Part shown: positions 1 through 10,005 of the stretch, in pieces
Layout: each line of letters opens with the position of its first letter
Numbering within the stretch: the stretch's first letter is position 1
NCBI GenBank assembly: GCA_024644875.1
Contig: JAHEGY010000008.1
Span: 1-64,000 of the forward strand
DNA: 64,000 nt
Reading direction: 5' to 3'
From: Cyclobacteriaceae bacterium
Lineage (GTDB): Bacteria > Bacteroidota > Bacteroidia > Cytophagales > Cyclobacteriaceae
Translations under genes and position numbers: made by a program
Notes under the pieces: generated by a model
Databases searched by the model: none
The model's input: only the letters and a program-made list of their open reading frames with translations
Told to the model about the DNA's origin: nothing

Positions 1-42
1 AAAAAAGGAAAGGAACAGGGGGAGGACAAATCCCTGTTCCTT
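1..42 (-). terminator. Rho-independent terminator after ftsZ
   Basis: Bases 10-20 and 32-42 form a perfect 11-bp inverted repeat around an 11-base loop. Read on the minus strand, the hairpin is followed by a T-rich tract at positions 9-1. It lies about 80 bases past the ftsZ stop and is the only clear terminator associated with the 13-gene dcw operon, so it most likely ends that transcript. The plus-strand side has no T run. Confidence 0.8.
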
Positions 43-123
43 ATTAAAAAATACTGAATTATAAAAAAACCAAATACAAAGCACTCATTAACACCATATT
101 AATGAATCCTCACATTATTAACA

Positions 124-1632
124 CTAATCAACATTATCATGCAGAAACTTGTTATTACCCAGGATCTGGTTGTCATCATTCAGATTATACCTGGATACTT
201 CATGCTCTGAAGAATGGGGCACATCCTGAAGCTTTACCTTTTTTCTCAGGTAAGCGGGCATATCCCATTTCTCCTTGTACTCATCTTCAGTAACATTGTA
301 GTTTTTTACTTTCTTAAGTTTTTCGGATCGTTCCTTAGCCTGCTGAAGCATTCGCTCTTTTTTCTCATCCAGTTCTTCACTATCCGTCACCATATTGTTA
401 TCTATTTCATGGGCCGACTGACTGACCGGTGAATTAAGATCGACAAGTTCTTCCTGTTGTGGAGCATCTTCCTCCTCTACCGGTCGCCGGGATGGAGGTT
501 CGAAAGCATATCCCCTTTCCAATGTCTGATTTTCAGACTCCTGAGGAACCGCCGGCATCTCATTTTGTTCAGATTTCAACAATTCTTCATCAAATAGCTT
601 TATCTGCTTGCTCGATTCCAGGTCAATTACCCTTTTTTGTTCTTCATAAGCTATATTATTGGCTGGCATATCAAATCCGGTAGCGATAACGGTAACATTT
701 ATCGCTTCTTCCAGGTTTGGATCCACACCATGTCCAAAAATAACCTCTGCTTCATCCCCGGCTCTTTCCTGTATGTAATCCGTGATCTCCGATAGTTCAT
801 CCATCTGTAACTCGGCTTCGTTCCCGGAGGTGATGGACAATAATATCTTTTTGGCACCCAGTATATCAGTATTATTTAATAAAGGTGAAGAGATGGCAAT
901 TTCTGCTGCTTTTAGTGCCCTTTGTTCTCCGGATATCGTTGAGGATCCCATAACAGCAGCACCTGAATCTTTCATTACGGTTTTAACATCCTCGAAATCA
1001 ACATTGACATATCCCGACACAGTAATGATCTCTGCAATTCCTTTTGCTGCCGTCGTCAATACATTATCGGCCTCAGCAAATGCCTTGGTTACAGGCAGGT
1101 TTCCATAAATTTCCCTTAACTTGTCATTTACAATTACCAGAACGGTATCACAGTTCTCCTTCAGCTCGGTGATTCCGGTATCCGCAATAAATGATTTTTT
1201 CTTACCTTCGAACTTAAAGGGCTGGGTCACTATCCCAACGGTAAGGATATCAAGGTCTTTGGCAACCCGTGCTATAATAGGAGCAGCTCCGGTACCCGTT
1301 CCGCCACCCATGCCAGCTGTTATAAATACCATTTTTGTGTTCTCGCTGAGCAGATTTCTAATCTCTTCCTTATTTTCTAGCGCGGCATCTTTCCCGACTT
1401 CAGGATTGGCACCGGCACCCAGACCTTCGGTCAGTGTGGTTCCAATCTGTAGTTTACTGGGTACCGGGCTGCTTTGTAATGCCTGCAGGTCGGTATTGCA
1501 TATAACAAACTCAACCCCTTTTATTCCCTGATTGTACATATGATTGACAGCATTGCTGCCACCTCCACCTACACCAATAACTTTTATGATTGATTTATGG
1601 TGGGCCGGTATGTCAAATTCAAATGAATTCAT
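124..1632 (-). CDS. ftsZ: Cell division protein FtsZ
   Basis: FtsZ is the tubulin-like GTPase that polymerises into the cytoplasmic Z ring. The sequence has the N-terminal nucleotide-binding GVGGGGSNAVN and the tubulin signature GGGTGTGAAP. A long acidic, Gln/Glu-rich linker follows, then the conserved C-terminal peptide DMPAYLRKK that binds FtsA, then an extra tail of about 35 residues. About 502 residues is long for FtsZ generally but usual for Bacteroidota. I chose the ATG at 1632 because GGAGG sits 8 bases upstream; the in-frame ATG at 1647 overlaps that GGAGG and would add five residues. It is the last gene of the dcw operon, 17-32 bases after ftsA depending on the start. Confidence 0.97.
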   Translation of the reverse strand: MNSFEFDIPAHHKSIIKVIGVGGGGSNAVNHMYNQGIKGVEFVICNTDLQALQSSPVPSKLQIGTTLTEGLGAGANPEVGKDAALENKEEIRNLLSENTKMVFITAGMGGGTGTGAAPIIARVAKDLDILTVGIVTQPFKFEGKKKSFIADTGITELKENCDTVLVIVNDKLREIYGNLPVTKAFAEADNVLTTAAKGIAEIITVSGYVNVDFEDVKTVMKDSGAAVMGSSTISGEQRALKAAEIAISSPLLNNTDILGAKKILLSITSGNEAELQMDELSEITDYIQERAGDEAEVIFGHGVDPNLEEAINVTVIATGFDMPANNIAYEEQKRVIDLESSKQIKLFDEELLKSEQNEMPAVPQESENQTLERGYAFEPPSRRPVEEEDAPQQEELVDLNSPVSQSAHEIDNNMVTDSEELDEKKERMLQQAKERSEKLKKVKNYNVTEDEYKEKWDMPAYLRKKVKLQDVPHSSEHEVSRYNLNDDNQILGNNKFLHDNVD

Positions 1633-1664
1633 AGTATTGTCCTCCATTTAGTTTCAAGTTTAAA

Positions 1665-2981
1665 TTAATAATCCTGCCGGTCATCGACATCGTCGATTAA
1701 CAGGCTTTTGGTTTTTTCTATAATGTTAGTAAAGAATTTTGTTCCTGTATTCTTCCTGTCTCCCCTGTATTTATTTGATGAGGATTCGGATTTGCCCTGC
1801 GACTCCATATATCTGTTTTCCCGGTCATCAAGGGCTTTAAATCCAGATAATACCAGGCCAAGGGTTGTCGCGAACATTGGGCTTTTAACAGCATCAATTT
1901 TACTCTTGCCCAGGTGTTCATTGGGATAGCCAATCCTGGCTTCCATGCCCGTCATGTATTCCACAAGCTGTTTCAAACAGGCCATCTGCGCACCCCCACC
2001 GGTTAGGATGATACCTCCTGACAGTTTATTTTCATATCCGGAGGTAATGATCTCGGCATGGATGAGCTCAATGATCTCTTCCAGGCGTGCTTCAATAATA
2101 TGAGCTAGATTTTTTATTGAGATCTCTTTGGGCGGCCTGTTCTTTAAACCAGGAATTGAAACAATCTCATTCGGATTGGCTTCTTCGGCTATGGCCTTCC
2201 CAAATTTAGTCTTTAACAACTCAGCCTGATGATGCATGACCAGGCAACCCTGTTTAATATCGGAGGTGATAATATTGCCTCCAAAAGGAATGACAGCGGT
2301 ATGGCGAATAATATTTTCATGAAAAATAGCAATATCAGTAGTGCCACCTCCAATATCAACAAGACATACACCGGCTTCTTTTTCTTCTTCGCTTAGCACA
2401 GAAAGGGAGGAGGCCAATGGTTCAAGGATCAAATTCTCGATTTCCAGGCCTGCTCTTTTTACACATTTGTTAACATTGTTTATAGCATTGGTCTGCGCGG
2501 TGATAACATGGAAATCCGCTTCAAGTCTTACGCCGGACATACCCACCGGATCCATAATGCCATCTTCGAAATCGACATAATAATCCTGTGGCATTACATG
2601 AATGATCTCGCTCCCGGGAGGTGTTACCGTCCGGTACATATCATTGGTTAGTCTGTTAATATCCTCAATGGTTATTTCATCATCGTTGGTATTCCTTGTT
2701 ATACCCCCATGATGAATGGCGCTTTTAATATGCTGGCCGGCAATACCAACATTAACCACACGAATATTGATCCCGGATTGCTCTTCGGCCTCTTTCATGG
2801 CTGCTTCAATTCCATGAATAGTTTTATCGATATTGGTAACAATCCCCCTGATTACCCCATCTGAAACAGCCTTACCCATTCCGAGAACCTCAAGTTTACC
2901 GTATTCGTTTTTTCGACCAACAATTGCACATATTTTAGTGGTGCCTATGTCAAGTCCTACGATAATTTTATCTTTTTCCAT
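1665..2981 (-). CDS. ftsA: Cell division protein FtsA
   Basis: FtsA is the actin/Hsp70-fold ATPase that tethers FtsZ to the membrane and recruits later division proteins. The N terminus carries the phosphate-1 motif GLDIGTTKICAIVG, and the second phosphate motif DIGGGTTDIAIF lies near residue 210. The adenosine motif GGIILTGGGAQM is near residue 325. The C-terminal tail is polar and ends in a segment with alternating hydrophobic and basic residues (FFTNIIEKTKSLL), which fits the family's membrane-targeting amphipathic helix. At 438 residues it is normal length. It sits between ftsQ and ftsZ, 11 bases after ftsQ. Confidence 0.96.
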   Translation of the reverse strand: MEKDKIIVGLDIGTTKICAIVGRKNEYGKLEVLGMGKAVSDGVIRGIVTNIDKTIHGIEAAMKEAEEQSGINIRVVNVGIAGQHIKSAIHHGGITRNTNDDEITIEDINRLTNDMYRTVTPPGSEIIHVMPQDYYVDFEDGIMDPVGMSGVRLEADFHVITAQTNAINNVNKCVKRAGLEIENLILEPLASSLSVLSEEEKEAGVCLVDIGGGTTDIAIFHENIIRHTAVIPFGGNIITSDIKQGCLVMHHQAELLKTKFGKAIAEEANPNEIVSIPGLKNRPPKEISIKNLAHIIEARLEEIIELIHAEIITSGYENKLSGGIILTGGGAQMACLKQLVEYMTGMEARIGYPNEHLGKSKIDAVKSPMFATTLGLVLSGFKALDDRENRYMESQGKSESSSNKYRGDRKNTGTKFFTNIIEKTKSLLIDDVDDRQDY

Positions 2982-2992
2982 GTTATATTTAT

Positions 2993-3760
2993 TTATTCAC
3001 ATATTATTTGATGCTCATACTCCAGATTTACCCTTGCATAATGGTTCCAGCCTTTATGCGGTAATATTTTCTTATAGAAATATTTCAGTTTTAAGAATTT
3101 CTCCCCGACATTCTCAACCTTACCGAACTCAATGTATTGCTTGGTAACCTGTGGGTAAAGAATGACATCGCCTCTCCGGTCGACATTTACCTGTGATATC
3201 TGTGCTTTCCAGAAAGGGTCCCCGTTGATGAATTTTACCAATCCGAAAAATGAATGATATGCTGAATCAGCCTGTAGATTCCCTGATTTAACAGCGTCCA
3301 GATAATCTCCACTGATCAACAATACCCTGGGTGTATATTTCTCGGATGTCGGGATAACTTTACCTGATTCGCAGATATAACTATCCGGCTTGCCGGACCG
3401 GATAATCCTGGCTATTGGTTTACACAATGATATCTCAATGGTCAGGTTCCCGGAAAGGTCCTTGAAAGCCTGGGTGGTAGAAACGTATTCATTTTGTCGC
3501 ACCCTTCCTTCAATGGCTTTCAGATCTACATCTGCATACTCCCTGCCGATTATAAAATCACTGTCATCTGCCGTGACCAGCTTATGAACTTCCTCCTGAT
3601 CTAGAAAATAATTATTACCCTCATCGTGGATCAGAATATTCAATTCCCGGATCTTTTTAAAGTCCTGTTTCCTGTCCACAAAGGCAATAGCTGAAAATGC
3701 CAGTATGAAAAGCACAAACAGTTTTATTTCATTCCTTATGTTAATTTTCGGAAATTTCAT
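2993..3760 (-). CDS. ftsQ: Cell division protein FtsQ
   Basis: FtsQ is a bitopic inner-membrane divisome scaffold with a periplasmic POTRA-like domain. The sequence has a basic N terminus, one hydrophobic segment at about residues 12-28, and then a periplasmic domain of about 225 residues. FtsQ is poorly conserved in Bacteroidota, so the call rests on topology, size (255 residues) and position between murC and ftsA. Its start lies 20 bases inside the 3' end of murC, which suggests coupled translation. Confidence 0.88.
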   Translation of the reverse strand: MKFPKINIRNEIKLFVLFILAFSAIAFVDRKQDFKKIRELNILIHDEGNNYFLDQEEVHKLVTADDSDFIIGREYADVDLKAIEGRVRQNEYVSTTQAFKDLSGNLTIEISLCKPIARIIRSGKPDSYICESGKVIPTSEKYTPRVLLISGDYLDAVKSGNLQADSAYHSFFGLVKFINGDPFWKAQISQVNVDRRGDVILYPQVTKQYIEFGKVENVGEKFLKLKYFYKKILPHKGWNHYARVNLEYEHQIICE

Positions 3761-5150
3761 ATTTCGTTGATAATAGAATTTTTATAGGTTCAACCAATTG
3801 ATCAATATCTCCGGCGCCAATCGTAACGAGTATATCAAGATCTTTTTCATCAAGCTCTTCGATCACATCCACCTTACTACACAATGATTTCTTTTCTAAA
3901 TGCATCTTTTCAAGGATCAACTCAGATCCCACCCCTTTGATTGGTTTTTCCCTGGCTGGATAAATATCCAATAACAGCACTTCATCGGCCAGATCAAGCG
4001 CCTCCGCAAATTCATCTGCGAAATCCCTGGTACGTGTGTATAAATGTGGCTGGAATAGCGCTGTGATCTTATGCCCCTCAAAGATTGCCCTGAGAGAACT
4101 TAGCAATGCCTTAATTTCTTCAGGATGGTGAGCATAGTCATCTATAAATACCAGGTTATCCGTATAAAGTATGTATTCAAAACGTCTTTTTATACCTCTG
4201 AACGAGGATAGCGCTGCTTTAATCGCTGATCCTGAGATCCCTATTTGTAAACAAACAGAAATGGCAGCAATTGCATTTTCTATATTGTGAAATCCCGGTA
4301 GGGCTAATGGAATATTTTCAATCGTTTCAGCCGGGCTGAAATAATCAAACCTGACCTCTTCCTTTTCCAATCGTATATTTTCCGCCCGTACCGGAATATG
4401 ACTCAATCCATATTCCCTGATCTTAATATCAGGCCGGTCTTCAGGGACCACCATTTCATATAATCCCTTGTATATGATAAGCGTACCTTTCTTTTTCAGT
4501 TTGTTCAGGAAATCCCTGAAACCTTTCTGCATTTCAGAGAATTTTCCGTATATGTCCAGATGATCCGGATCCAGTGCTGTAACTACAGCAATATCAGGAC
4601 TTAAAGTAAGAAAGGACCGGTCGTATTCATCCGCTTCAACAACAGCGTTAAGCACCTGGCCACTTTTCCTGTTAATTATCAGATTCGATTCATAGTTTTG
4701 AAGGATGCCACCGAGAAAAGCCACCATATTCTGGTTTGTTTCTTTAAGTATATGGGCTATTATTGCACTTGTTGTGGTCTTGCCATGCGTTCCTGCTACA
4801 GCTATCGTAAAACTTTTCTTAGTTATTGCCCCCAACACCTCAGATCGCTTCTTGATCTTGTATTTATGATCCTTAAAGTAATTCAGGATCTCACTATCGG
4901 ATGGAATAGCAGGCGTATATACAACCAATACAGCTTTTCGTTTCTCTTTTATTTTCTCTGGAATTGCTGATGAAAAATCTTCATAGGTCAATTCAATACC
5001 TTCTTCCTGAAGCTGCTGCGTTAAGGGGGTTTCTGTTCGGTCGTATCCGGCTACAAATTTGCCCTGCTTTTTAAACCATCGTGCCAGAGCGCTCATGCCG
5101 ATACCGCCGATACCTACAAAGTAAAATCCATATATATTATCCAGATTCAA
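3741..5150 (-). CDS. murC: UDP-N-acetylmuramate-L-alanine ligase MurC
   Basis: MurC joins L-alanine to UDP-MurNAc using ATP, the first amino acid step of the peptidoglycan stem peptide in the cytoplasm. The Rossmann UDP-binding motif GIGGIGMSALA is near residue 13, and the Mur ligase ATP loop GTHGKTTTSAI is near residue 121. The central-domain motif EADEYDRSFL and the C-terminal DDYAHHPEEI follow. At 469 residues it is full length. The start overlaps the murG stop by four bases (ATGA type). Confidence 0.97.
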   Translation of the reverse strand: MNLDNIYGFYFVGIGGIGMSALARWFKKQGKFVAGYDRTETPLTQQLQEEGIELTYEDFSSAIPEKIKEKRKAVLVVYTPAIPSDSEILNYFKDHKYKIKKRSEVLGAITKKSFTIAVAGTHGKTTTSAIIAHILKETNQNMVAFLGGILQNYESNLIINRKSGQVLNAVVEADEYDRSFLTLSPDIAVVTALDPDHLDIYGKFSEMQKGFRDFLNKLKKKGTLIIYKGLYEMVVPEDRPDIKIREYGLSHIPVRAENIRLEKEEVRFDYFSPAETIENIPLALPGFHNIENAIAAISVCLQIGISGSAIKAALSSFRGIKRRFEYILYTDNLVFIDDYAHHPEEIKALLSSLRAIFEGHKITALFQPHLYTRTRDFADEFAEALDLADEVLLLDIYPAREKPIKGVGSELILEKMHLEKKSLCSKVDVIEELDEKDLDILVTIGAGDIDQLVEPIKILLSTKYEISEN

Positions 5151-6283
5151 TTTAGTAACTTTTGAATTTCATCTACAATTTTTTCTGTTGCACCAGTGAG
5201 TGCCAATTTCTTAATATTGACACCCAGGCGCTGCATTTTGTCTTTATCCTTCAGTGTTTCCAATACTGTATCGATCAATTTCTCAGGAGCCTCCTGGTCA
5301 GTGATCAGAATAGCGGCATCATTAGATGTCAGCGCTTCTGCATTTTTTGTCTGATGGTCCTCCGCTACATTCGGAGAAGGGATCAGCACTACGGGTTTTC
5401 CGACGATTGACAGCTCCGATAGAGATAAGGCACCGGCCCTGGAAACGATCACATCAGCCATGGCATAAGCAAGATCTATTTCCCTGAGGAAATCATACAT
5501 ACGCAACCGGCTTACATCATAGCTCTTCATCTTCTGTTCGTAATCATCATAATAAATCTTCCCGATCTGCCATACCAGCTGAACGTTCTGATCGATGATC
5601 TTCTGGATTTTGTTAAACACGCTGATATTTACAGTTCTGGCCCCCAGACTGCCTCCCATGACAAAAACGGTCTTTTTATCCCGGTCGAAGTTGAAGAATT
5701 TAATAGCTGCTGCTTTGCGGCTATCAATATCCAGGATATCTTCCCGGACCGGATTACCCGTTTTTATGATCTTATCTTTCGGAAAATAACGATCCATGTG
5801 ATCATATGCCACACAGATTTTATCAACCTTCCTGGCCAGGAGTTTATTGGTAATTCCTGCATAGGAATTCTGTTCTTGGATAAGTGTGGGGATTCGTTTT
5901 AAACTGGTTGTCCATAACAAAGGACCTGAGGCGAAACCGCCGACTCCAACTGCAACATCCGGTCGAAATTTAGCTATAATAACGTACGATTGAACCAAAC
6001 TAATCAGCAATTTTATAGGAAATAAAAGGTTCGTAATTGAACGTTTACGTCGAATCCCACTTATCCAAATTCCTTTTATCGGAAATCCTGCCTCAGGGAC
6101 CTTCTGCATTTCCATTTTACCTTTTGCACCTACAAAAAGGATCTCGATATTCGGCATCCTTTCTTTCAGTTTATTGGCAATGGCAATGGCAGGGTAAATA
6201 TGGCCCCCGGTGCCTCCACCGCTGATTATAACCCGATATTTAGTTTCTTTATATTTCAAGCTGCTATGCTGCTTTTGGTACAT
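5147..6283 (-). CDS. murG: Lipid II synthase MurG (undecaprenyl GlcNAc transferase)
   Basis: MurG is the GT28 glycosyltransferase that adds GlcNAc to lipid I, giving lipid II at the inner face of the membrane. The glycine-rich loop ISGGGTGGHIYPA is near the N terminus. The C-terminal domain has the donor-site segments MGGSLGA and SRAGALSLSELS, and EDHQTKNAEAL. I prefer the ATG at 6283, which has AGGA about 10 bases upstream and removes nine non-conserved residues. An in-frame ATG at 6310 is possible. Either start overlaps the 3' end of ftsW, by 20 or 47 bases. Confidence 0.95.
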   Translation of the reverse strand: MYQKQHSSLKYKETKYRVIISGGGTGGHIYPAIAIANKLKERMPNIEILFVGAKGKMEMQKVPEAGFPIKGIWISGIRRKRSITNLLFPIKLLISLVQSYVIIAKFRPDVAVGVGGFASGPLLWTTSLKRIPTLIQEQNSYAGITNKLLARKVDKICVAYDHMDRYFPKDKIIKTGNPVREDILDIDSRKAAAIKFFNFDRDKKTVFVMGGSLGARTVNISVFNKIQKIIDQNVQLVWQIGKIYYDDYEQKMKSYDVSRLRMYDFLREIDLAYAMADVIVSRAGALSLSELSIVGKPVVLIPSPNVAEDHQTKNAEALTSNDAAILITDQEAPEKLIDTVLETLKDKDKMQRLGVNIKKLALTGATEKIVDEIQKLLN

Positions 6284-7418
6284 TTTTAATATTTCCTGAA
6301 CGGCCTCCAAACTCTTCTATTTCCCCTCTGCTTACACTCAGGATAATTCCCAGTGCCATACCAGTAAATAATAGGGAAGTCCCCCCCATACTTACCAGGG
6401 GTAATGGCAATCCTGTTATAGGAACCAATCCCACGGCAACCCCCATATTGATCATGGCCTGGAGGACAAGGGCAAAACACAAACCGGCCGATAACAAACC
6501 TCCAAAAGCCCTGTCACTTTTAGAGGCTGTAATTATCCCACGCCATAGTAAAGCCAGGTATAAGACAACGACTGCCAGTCCTCCAGCCAGACCATATTCT
6601 TCAATAATGATGGCATATATAAAATCGGAGTAAGGATGTGGCAGGAAATTTCTTTGATCACTATTCCCGGGACCTTTTCCGGTCACACCTCCTGTCGCTA
6701 TCGCTATATAAGACTGCTTGGCCTGGAATGGGATCTCCGTCGGATCCAGATAATCTTTAAGTCGGCTGACTACGGTCTCTCCCCGCTGTCCTATTGAAAA
6801 AGCCAATGCCCCGGCAAGAATTCCTACCAGGACCAGAAGGGCAAGATATTTCACCGGTACTCTTCCAATAAAAAGGATAAGCAGACAGGTAACCAACAAT
6901 AATGTGGCTGAAGAGAAATCAGTTAAAGCAATAAGACCACAAATAAGACCACACCATAATAACATGGGGATCAGTGTATCCTTTAGATCCTCGATATGCT
7001 GCTGACGCTTTGACAACATGGCGGCCAGATTGGTGATCAATGCCAGTTTTGCCAAGTCAGAAGGCTGAAACACTTGATTGATGACAGGAATTGTAAGCCA
7101 TCTGGAAGCTTCGTTTATCGTAACTCCAAATTTCCATGTTATCAACAATAATGGGACAGATATCCATAAAAACAGTCTGGAGATCCTGGAATAATACCTG
7201 TAATCAATTTTGTGTGCAATCCACATAGCCATAAAGCTGAGCAATACCAGCATGGTATGCTTTAATAGGTAGTACTCTGTATTACCCCCCATATGGCGGT
7301 AAGCTAATGTTCCTGTTGCACTGTAGACTACGAATATGCTGAGGACAGACAATAGAATCACTATGAACCAGATAATTGGATCACCCTTTAAATGTTTTTC
7401 TATAAATGTCCTGTACAT
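6264..7418 (-). CDS. ftsW: Septal peptidoglycan glycosyltransferase FtsW
   Basis: FtsW is a SEDS-family polytopic membrane enzyme that polymerises lipid II at the septum together with PBP3. The 384-residue protein has about ten hydrophobic segments. The conserved SEDS stretches QPSDLAKLALI, GGVTGKGPGNSDQ and the FIYAIIIEEYGL loop are present, and PLPLVSMGGTSLL is near the C terminus. It lies four bases after murD and overlaps murG. Confidence 0.96.
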   Translation of the reverse strand: MYRTFIEKHLKGDPIIWFIVILLSVLSIFVVYSATGTLAYRHMGGNTEYYLLKHTMLVLLSFMAMWIAHKIDYRYYSRISRLFLWISVPLLLITWKFGVTINEASRWLTIPVINQVFQPSDLAKLALITNLAAMLSKRQQHIEDLKDTLIPMLLWCGLICGLIALTDFSSATLLLVTCLLILFIGRVPVKYLALLVLVGILAGALAFSIGQRGETVVSRLKDYLDPTEIPFQAKQSYIAIATGGVTGKGPGNSDQRNFLPHPYSDFIYAIIIEEYGLAGGLAVVVLYLALLWRGIITASKSDRAFGGLLSAGLCFALVLQAMINMGVAVGLVPITGLPLPLVSMGGTSLLFTGMALGIILSVSRGEIEEFGGRSGNIKNVPKAA

Positions 7419-7422
7419 AATC

Positions 7423-8793
7423 CTATATTTTCTTAGCTTTTTCGATTAGTTTATCGACCGCTTCCTTAAACTTATTACCCCTGTCAACATAGTTTTTAAA
7501 CAGGTCAAAACTGGCGCAGGAGGGTGAAAACAATATCACATCCCCGGGACCGGCAAGGCTAAAAGCGTTTCTTACAGCCCTGCGTATATCGATAGTCTCC
7601 TTAATTTCACGAATATGACCTTTAAAAGCATTTACTATTTTGCTGTTATCCCTGCCGAGGCAAATAATGCCTTTTACCTTATCTATTACATGGGATAGCA
7701 ACACATCGTAGTCATTGCCCTTATCCACTCCCCCGGCAATCCATATTATTGGACGGTCATAACTTTCCAGCGCCTTAATGGTTGCATCGAGGTTCGTGGC
7801 CTTGGAATCATTAATGAAGGCTACATCTTGAAATTCGGCTACCTTCTCTAACCTGTGCGGCACATTATTAAAAGACTTCAGGGCAGCCCTTATCTTTCTG
7901 TCCGACACATTCAATACCTTGGCAATCATTACACTTGCCATGGTATTGACCATATTGTGCGGGCCTGTCAGATTTATGGATCCCATGTTAACTTTAAATT
8001 CCTCTGAATCTCTTGTTGGAAGTGAAAATTTCAGATATCTTCCATTCATCCTGGCATTGATCTCAGGGATCTCGCGCAGGGCCATACCTAATTTTCGGGG
8101 CTTTATGATATTTTCTTCAAGGTAATTGTTGATCACATCATCTTCCTTGTAATAAATAAATATGTCGTCCTCAGTCATATTATTGAGGATCCTGAATTTG
8201 GATTCTATATAATTGTTAAAGTCGTTTTCGTAACGGTCAAGATGGTCCGGTGTAATGTTCAGTAAAACGGCTATATCAGCCTTGAAGTCCTTGATATAAT
8301 CCAGCTGGAAACTGCTTACTTCCAATACGAAATAATCGAATTTGTCTTCGATGACCTCCTTGGAAAAACTGAATCCAATATTCCCCGCCAGGCAAACATT
8401 TAACCCTGCCTGATTAAGAAGGAAATAGGTAAGCAGTGATGTTGTGGTCTTCCCGTTGGTACCGGTAATTGCAATGATCTTTGCATTCGTATACCTGAAA
8501 GCAAATTCTATTTCAGATATGACGGGAATATTTTTCTCCTGTAGTTTTTGAATTATGGGCACGTGGTCTGGAATACCCGGACTCTTGACTACTTCATCTG
8601 CTGTTAAAAGATAATTTTCATCATGTTGACCCTCTTCGTGTGGGATGGAATTCAGCATTAGTACCTCTTTATTTTCAGGTAAGATTTTTCCTGAATCAGA
8701 TACAAAAGGTATCAGGCCCTTGGCCTTTGCCAGGAGTGCTGCTCCTATCCCACTTTCCCCTGCTCCTAATATGACTATTCTTTTTCCTTCCAT
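7423..8793 (-). CDS. murD: UDP-N-acetylmuramoylalanine-D-glutamate ligase MurD
   Basis: MurD adds D-glutamate to UDP-MurNAc-L-Ala using ATP. An N-terminal Rossmann motif (LGAGESGIGAA) is followed by the ATP loop [13 protein letters not shown] near residue 110. The VLEVSSFQLD motif contains the catalytic/metal region, and NDSKATNLDAT and SPSCASFDLF are typical C-terminal MurD signatures. At 456 residues it is normal length. It lies one base after mraY. Confidence 0.97.
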   Translation of the reverse strand: MEGKRIVILGAGESGIGAALLAKAKGLIPFVSDSGKILPENKEVLMLNSIPHEEGQHDENYLLTADEVVKSPGIPDHVPIIQKLQEKNIPVISEIEFAFRYTNAKIIAITGTNGKTTTSLLTYFLLNQAGLNVCLAGNIGFSFSKEVIEDKFDYFVLEVSSFQLDYIKDFKADIAVLLNITPDHLDRYENDFNNYIESKFRILNNMTEDDIFIYYKEDDVINNYLEENIIKPRKLGMALREIPEINARMNGRYLKFSLPTRDSEEFKVNMGSINLTGPHNMVNTMASVMIAKVLNVSDRKIRAALKSFNNVPHRLEKVAEFQDVAFINDSKATNLDATIKALESYDRPIIWIAGGVDKGNDYDVLLSHVIDKVKGIICLGRDNSKIVNAFKGHIREIKETIDIRRAVRNAFSLAGPGDVILFSPSCASFDLFKNYVDRGNKFKEAVDKLIEKAKKI

Positions 8794-8794
8794 A

Positions 8795-10003
8795 TTACCT
8801 GAGCTTTAAGGTTGCTAATGTCAGGATCGCCAGCAATATGCCTACGATCCAGAACCGGGTGACTATTTTTGCTTCATTCAAGTCCTTTTTCTGATAATGG
8901 TGATGTAAAGGGGCCATCTTAAATATTCGCCTTCCCTCTCCGTATTTTTTCTTTGTATATTTAAAATAAGATACCTGCATGATCACAGATAAATTTTCTA
9001 TGAGGAAGATCCCACAGAGTAATGGGATCAACAATTCTTTTCGTATCGTCAAGGCCAGAACGGCAATTATCCCCCCAAGTGACAGGCTGCCTGTATCCCC
9101 CATGAATATCTGTGCCGGGTATGCATTATACCATAGAAATCCTATGCATGCCCCGACAAGGGCTGTACAGAAGATCACAAGTTCACCTGCATTCGGGATA
9201 TACATGATATTGAGATAATCCGATATGATGACGTTACCTGATATGTAAGCCAGGATGGCCAGCGTTAGGGCTATAATTCCTGTGGTACCGGCAGCCAGCC
9301 CATCAATACCATCGGTGATATTTGCCCCGTTGGAAACTGCCGTTATAACTACAATTACCACCAGGATATAAATAATGCTGGTATAGGCATCCGGAAGGAA
9401 AGGCAGGTTGTAATCGAATTCATTGTTCTTGAAGAAAGGAATCGTTGTAATGGTGGATTGTATGTCCTGATATCCAATCACCACCTCGTTAATCCCATCC
9501 TGCTGCACGAAATCCTTGGTAAACTCCCTGACGACGACGTCATCATTATAAAACAAGGTAAGTCCGACGATCAACCCCAGGCCAACCTGGCCGACTATCT
9601 TGAATTTCCCCCTTAATCCTTTTTTGTTTTTTCTGAACACCTTTATATAATCATCCAGAAAACCTATTATGCCCATCCACATTGTTGATATGAGCAATAG
9701 TATGATATATATGTTATCCAGTTTGGCAAAAAACAGGGTGGGGAGGAGTATGGCCATTAAAATCATCAAACCGCCCATGGTGGGTGTGCCTTTCTTTTCC
9801 ATTTGTCCTTCCAGGCCAAGGTCTCGTATGCTTTCACCCACCTGATACCTTTTTAACAGGTTAATGATCTTTTTGCCAAAGAAAATGGTAATTAAAAGGG
9901 ATAGAACGGTAGCCATGCCAGCTCTGAAGGTGATATATTGGAACACCCCGGCACCGATCAGGTCAAATTCTCTATCCAGATAACTAAACAAATAATAGAA
10001 CAT
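8795..10003 (-). CDS. mraY: Phospho-MurNAc-pentapeptide transferase MraY
   Basis: MraY is an integral membrane enzyme that transfers phospho-MurNAc-pentapeptide to undecaprenyl phosphate, making lipid I. The family motifs are clear: GTPTMGGL near residue 73, GFLDDYIKV with the catalytic aspartates, [15 protein letters not shown], the [11 protein letters not shown] loop and the C-terminal HHHYQKK. At 402 residues it is longer than the roughly 360 of E. coli. The extra length is a loop at about residues 165-200, as is common in Bacteroidota. It lies two bases after murE. Confidence 0.97.
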   Translation of the reverse strand: MFYYLFSYLDREFDLIGAGVFQYITFRAGMATVLSLLITIFFGKKIINLLKRYQVGESIRDLGLEGQMEKKGTPTMGGLMILMAILLPTLFFAKLDNIYIILLLISTMWMGIIGFLDDYIKVFRKNKKGLRGKFKIVGQVGLGLIVGLTLFYNDDVVVREFTKDFVQQDGINEVVIGYQDIQSTITTIPFFKNNEFDYNLPFLPDAYTSIIYILVVIVVITAVSNGANITDGIDGLAAGTTGIIALTLAILAYISGNVIISDYLNIMYIPNAGELVIFCTALVGACIGFLWYNAYPAQIFMGDTGSLSLGGIIAVLALTIRKELLIPLLCGIFLIENLSVIMQVSYFKYTKKKYGEGRRIFKMAPLHHHYQKKDLNEAKIVTRFWIVGILLAILTLATLKLR

Positions 10004-10005
10004 GT

